Shown here piece after piece: positions 32,352 to 34,228 of a stretch of DNA of 34,228 nucleotides. A program made the position numbers and the translations under genes. Position 1 is the first letter of the stretch, and every line of letters begins with the position of its first letter. The stretch comes from Basidiobolus ranarum (Eukaryota; Basidiobolomycota; Basidiobolomycetes; Basidiobolales), in contig JASJQH010000067.1 of NCBI GenBank assembly GCA_040143965.1, positions 1 to 34,228 on the forward strand, written 5' to 3'. Under the pieces are notes generated by a model. That model saw only the letters and a list, made by a program, of their open reading frames with translations, was not told where the DNA came from and made no database searches.

Positions 32352-34228
32352 ATGAGTAAACAGCTGGTGACACGTTCGTGGTGTGAAGAAGCAGAATTTT
32401 CGGATCAATTGGCACGTCAGTGTCATAAAGCCTTTGAAGCTCTTTCGAAACAAGGAAAACCGATAGTTCGTGGAAATAAAGTTGAATGGACAGTTTTAGC
32501 GGGAATATTTTTAGCCAAAGATAAAAGTACGCAGCAAATGCAGTAACAATATGGTTATCTACATTGTGAAGGCGAAAGGTTATTTTCGCTGATTCTTTGG
32601 GTTACCATTAGTTAACATGTTGCTTCATGTAGAAGAAGAAGGCTTCGAGCTGAAGTGCTTATCTTTAGGGTAACTTTATTAGTTTGCATTGTTGGTATGG
32701 CTTGTTGAGAATATTTCTAATCTTTGACTCAGTTCTGGACTCAAATGTCTGAGTTCAAGTAAATTACCAATGAACGGAGACGCTCTTCACGATAGTCATG
32801 CCGAAGTACTTGCTCGTCGGGGCTTCAACAAGTACTCTTCAAGTAGCATATCGTATTGTATGAAAAATTAGTAATAACAATAGTTTTTGTTAGATATTTG
32901 TTGGATCAAGCTTCAATTGTAGCGAAGGGAGGAAGCTCCGATGTCTTAAAAAGATGTGACAAGTATGAAGAGATTGATGGAAATGAAGGGACCCCGTTTG
33001 AACTTATTTCATCGGATATTACCTTTCATATGTATGTGAGTCATTGTCCGTGTAAGTCTCAATAATCTTCAAGTCAACACTTAGAAGGGAAATTCATTCA
33101 CTTTAATTGAATAGGTGGAGATGCCTCAACCACCTCGTTGGCTAATGAACAATCCTTAGAAGCCCTTGAGAATTACACCAACTTTAAAAAGAGGAAGACC
33201 CTCGATGAAGCTAAAGTAATTACAGAGAATGTTGAGTCGATTGAAACCACTGTAAACCAACCAACATCGGCAAATAGTTTAAAACGTGGAAGAGTGGATT
33301 ATGACTGTATCAATGTACTCCGAACCAAACCAGGTAATCTTCGTATATTCTAAGCCAAGATATACTGTAGAAACTCATTGTAAGATAAGGTAGAGGAGAT
33401 GCGGAGCCAACCCTCTCTATGTCATGCAGGTTGGTTAGAACATTTCTCTGTATGATGTATCCTCTCTTTACACAGACTAACTGTTCATAGTGATAAGATT
33501 GCCCGATGGAACGTTCTAGGACTTCAATCTGCGATGTTATCCTCTTTGATACCACCTATTTACCTGTCATCGATTACCATTGGCGATCTTTTTGAAGAGC
33601 AATCTGTGACTAGAGCATTGTGTTCACGTATTCAAGGAATTAATGGTATTTATCTGCTAATCAGTGAACCGTTCCACCACCATTACAATAACACACAATA
33701 GAATTACCACCTCCCTATCAGGTACAGGAGATCTCTATTTTCCATACGAAAGAGCCCTTCAAGTGGTCTAAAAGTCATTTGAAAATGGTTGACCCTGATA
33801 AAACGATAGTTCCCTCACCATCCGGTAAGACTTATATTTACCTGAATAGAGCTTTACATTTCTAATGACGATCAATATTTAGCTATCAGTTGGGTGTATA
33901 ACAATCCCAAGTCAGAAGCCATAGTAAATGGAAGAAAGCAAGGGGCAAAGCCAGGAAAAGATGGAACGTATCCTGTTAAAACGCGGTGGGTTGATAATTG
34001 AGCGTTATAATGATATCCACACTACTAACACTACCTTCAAGATCCTTGCTCTCTAAGGCCTCACTATTTGAACATTTCATCGACACAGTATCCCAGTATC
34101 CTCCGTCTCTTGTTCCTCATCAACTTCGGTAAACTGAATTTGATATAGAATCACTCAACACTTAATACTCAACACTCAACTGATATATTTTTCTTTGAAG
34201 ATCTCTTGATTTGAAGAAACTCACTTAT
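32352..34228 (+). CDS. TAD1: tRNA-specific adenosine deaminase 1, ADAT1/TAD1 (3' end cut off by window)
   Basis: Converts adenosine 37 of tRNA-Ala to inosine in known eukaryotes. Eleven exons (32352-32526, 32633-32669, 32733-32831, 32894-33051, 33115-33333, 33390-33429, 33491-33645, 33702-33824, 33883-33985, 34042-34128, 34201 to the window end) give 408 residues so far with all phases consistent. The deaminase active site is complete: HAE (93-95) in [21 protein letters not shown] (156-158) in HCPCGDAS, and C242 in [15 protein letters not shown], giving one His and two Cys zinc ligands and the catalytic Glu. [18 protein letters not shown] and SKASLFEHF match the C-terminal half of ADAT1. A variable, charged stretch lies between the PCG motif and TKPGRGD. 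The gene is transcribed away from the tRNA-Thr gene; only a short C-terminus should be missing. Confidence 0.95.

Noticed and set aside
1-34228. Search for transposons, virus-derived elements, CRISPR arrays or toxin systems
   Set aside because: No transposase, reverse transcriptase, integrase or capsid-like motifs, long terminal repeats or regular spaced repeats were seen by reading both strands.

Overview
This looks like a piece of a fungal nuclear chromosome: AT-rich, gene-dense, on both strands, with short GT-AG introns of mostly 40-90 nt in nearly every gene. Two things point to a non-yeast, probably early-diverging fungus such as Mucoromycota. There is a mitochondrial complex I subunit (NDUFS6), which Saccharomyces and Schizosaccharomyces lack. 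There are also close matches to proteins usually described from animals and missing from model yeasts: AMFR/gp78, BAG6, EAPP and an HLTF with a HIRAN domain. The lineage call is inference; the gene calls rest on protein motifs read from spliced exons whose phases I checked by hand.

Layout, left to right: HLTF-like SNF2/RING/HIRAN helicase (minus, 3' end cut off by the window); a six-exon coiled-coil gene of unknown function (plus); AMFR-like ER ubiquitin ligase (plus); TAF6 (minus); EAPP-like zinc protein (minus); NDUFS6 (plus); ribosomal protein uS2/RPS0 (plus); SmD2 (minus); ATP synthase epsilon subunit ATP15 (plus); ribosomal protein uL14/RPL23 (minus); proteasome lid subunit RPN8 (plus); ribosomal protein uL11/RPL12 (plus); a small predicted secreted protein (minus); a FYVE zinc-finger protein with a Pib2-like tail (minus); a single-exon ankyrin protein (plus); primase large subunit PRI2 (minus); BAG6-like chaperone (plus); a tRNA-Thr(CGU) (minus); and tRNA adenosine deaminase ADAT1/TAD1 (plus, 3' end cut off by the window).

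Most of these are housekeeping genes with no operon logic. Loose functional links exist: AMFR, BAG6 and RPN8 all serve ER-associated degradation and proteasomal quality control; HLTF and PRI2 act at replication forks; a tRNA gene sits about 110 bp upstream of a tRNA-modifying enzyme. I see no transposon, virus-derived element, CRISPR array or toxin system. The least explained parts are the unknown coiled-coil gene, the 1.3 kb stretch before the ankyrin gene and the 1.85 kb gene-poor stretch before the tRNA. I found no convincing undescribed system. The best leads are the SUMO-interacting motifs in the HLTF protein, the unknown coiled-coil gene and the FYVE protein's C-terminal tail.
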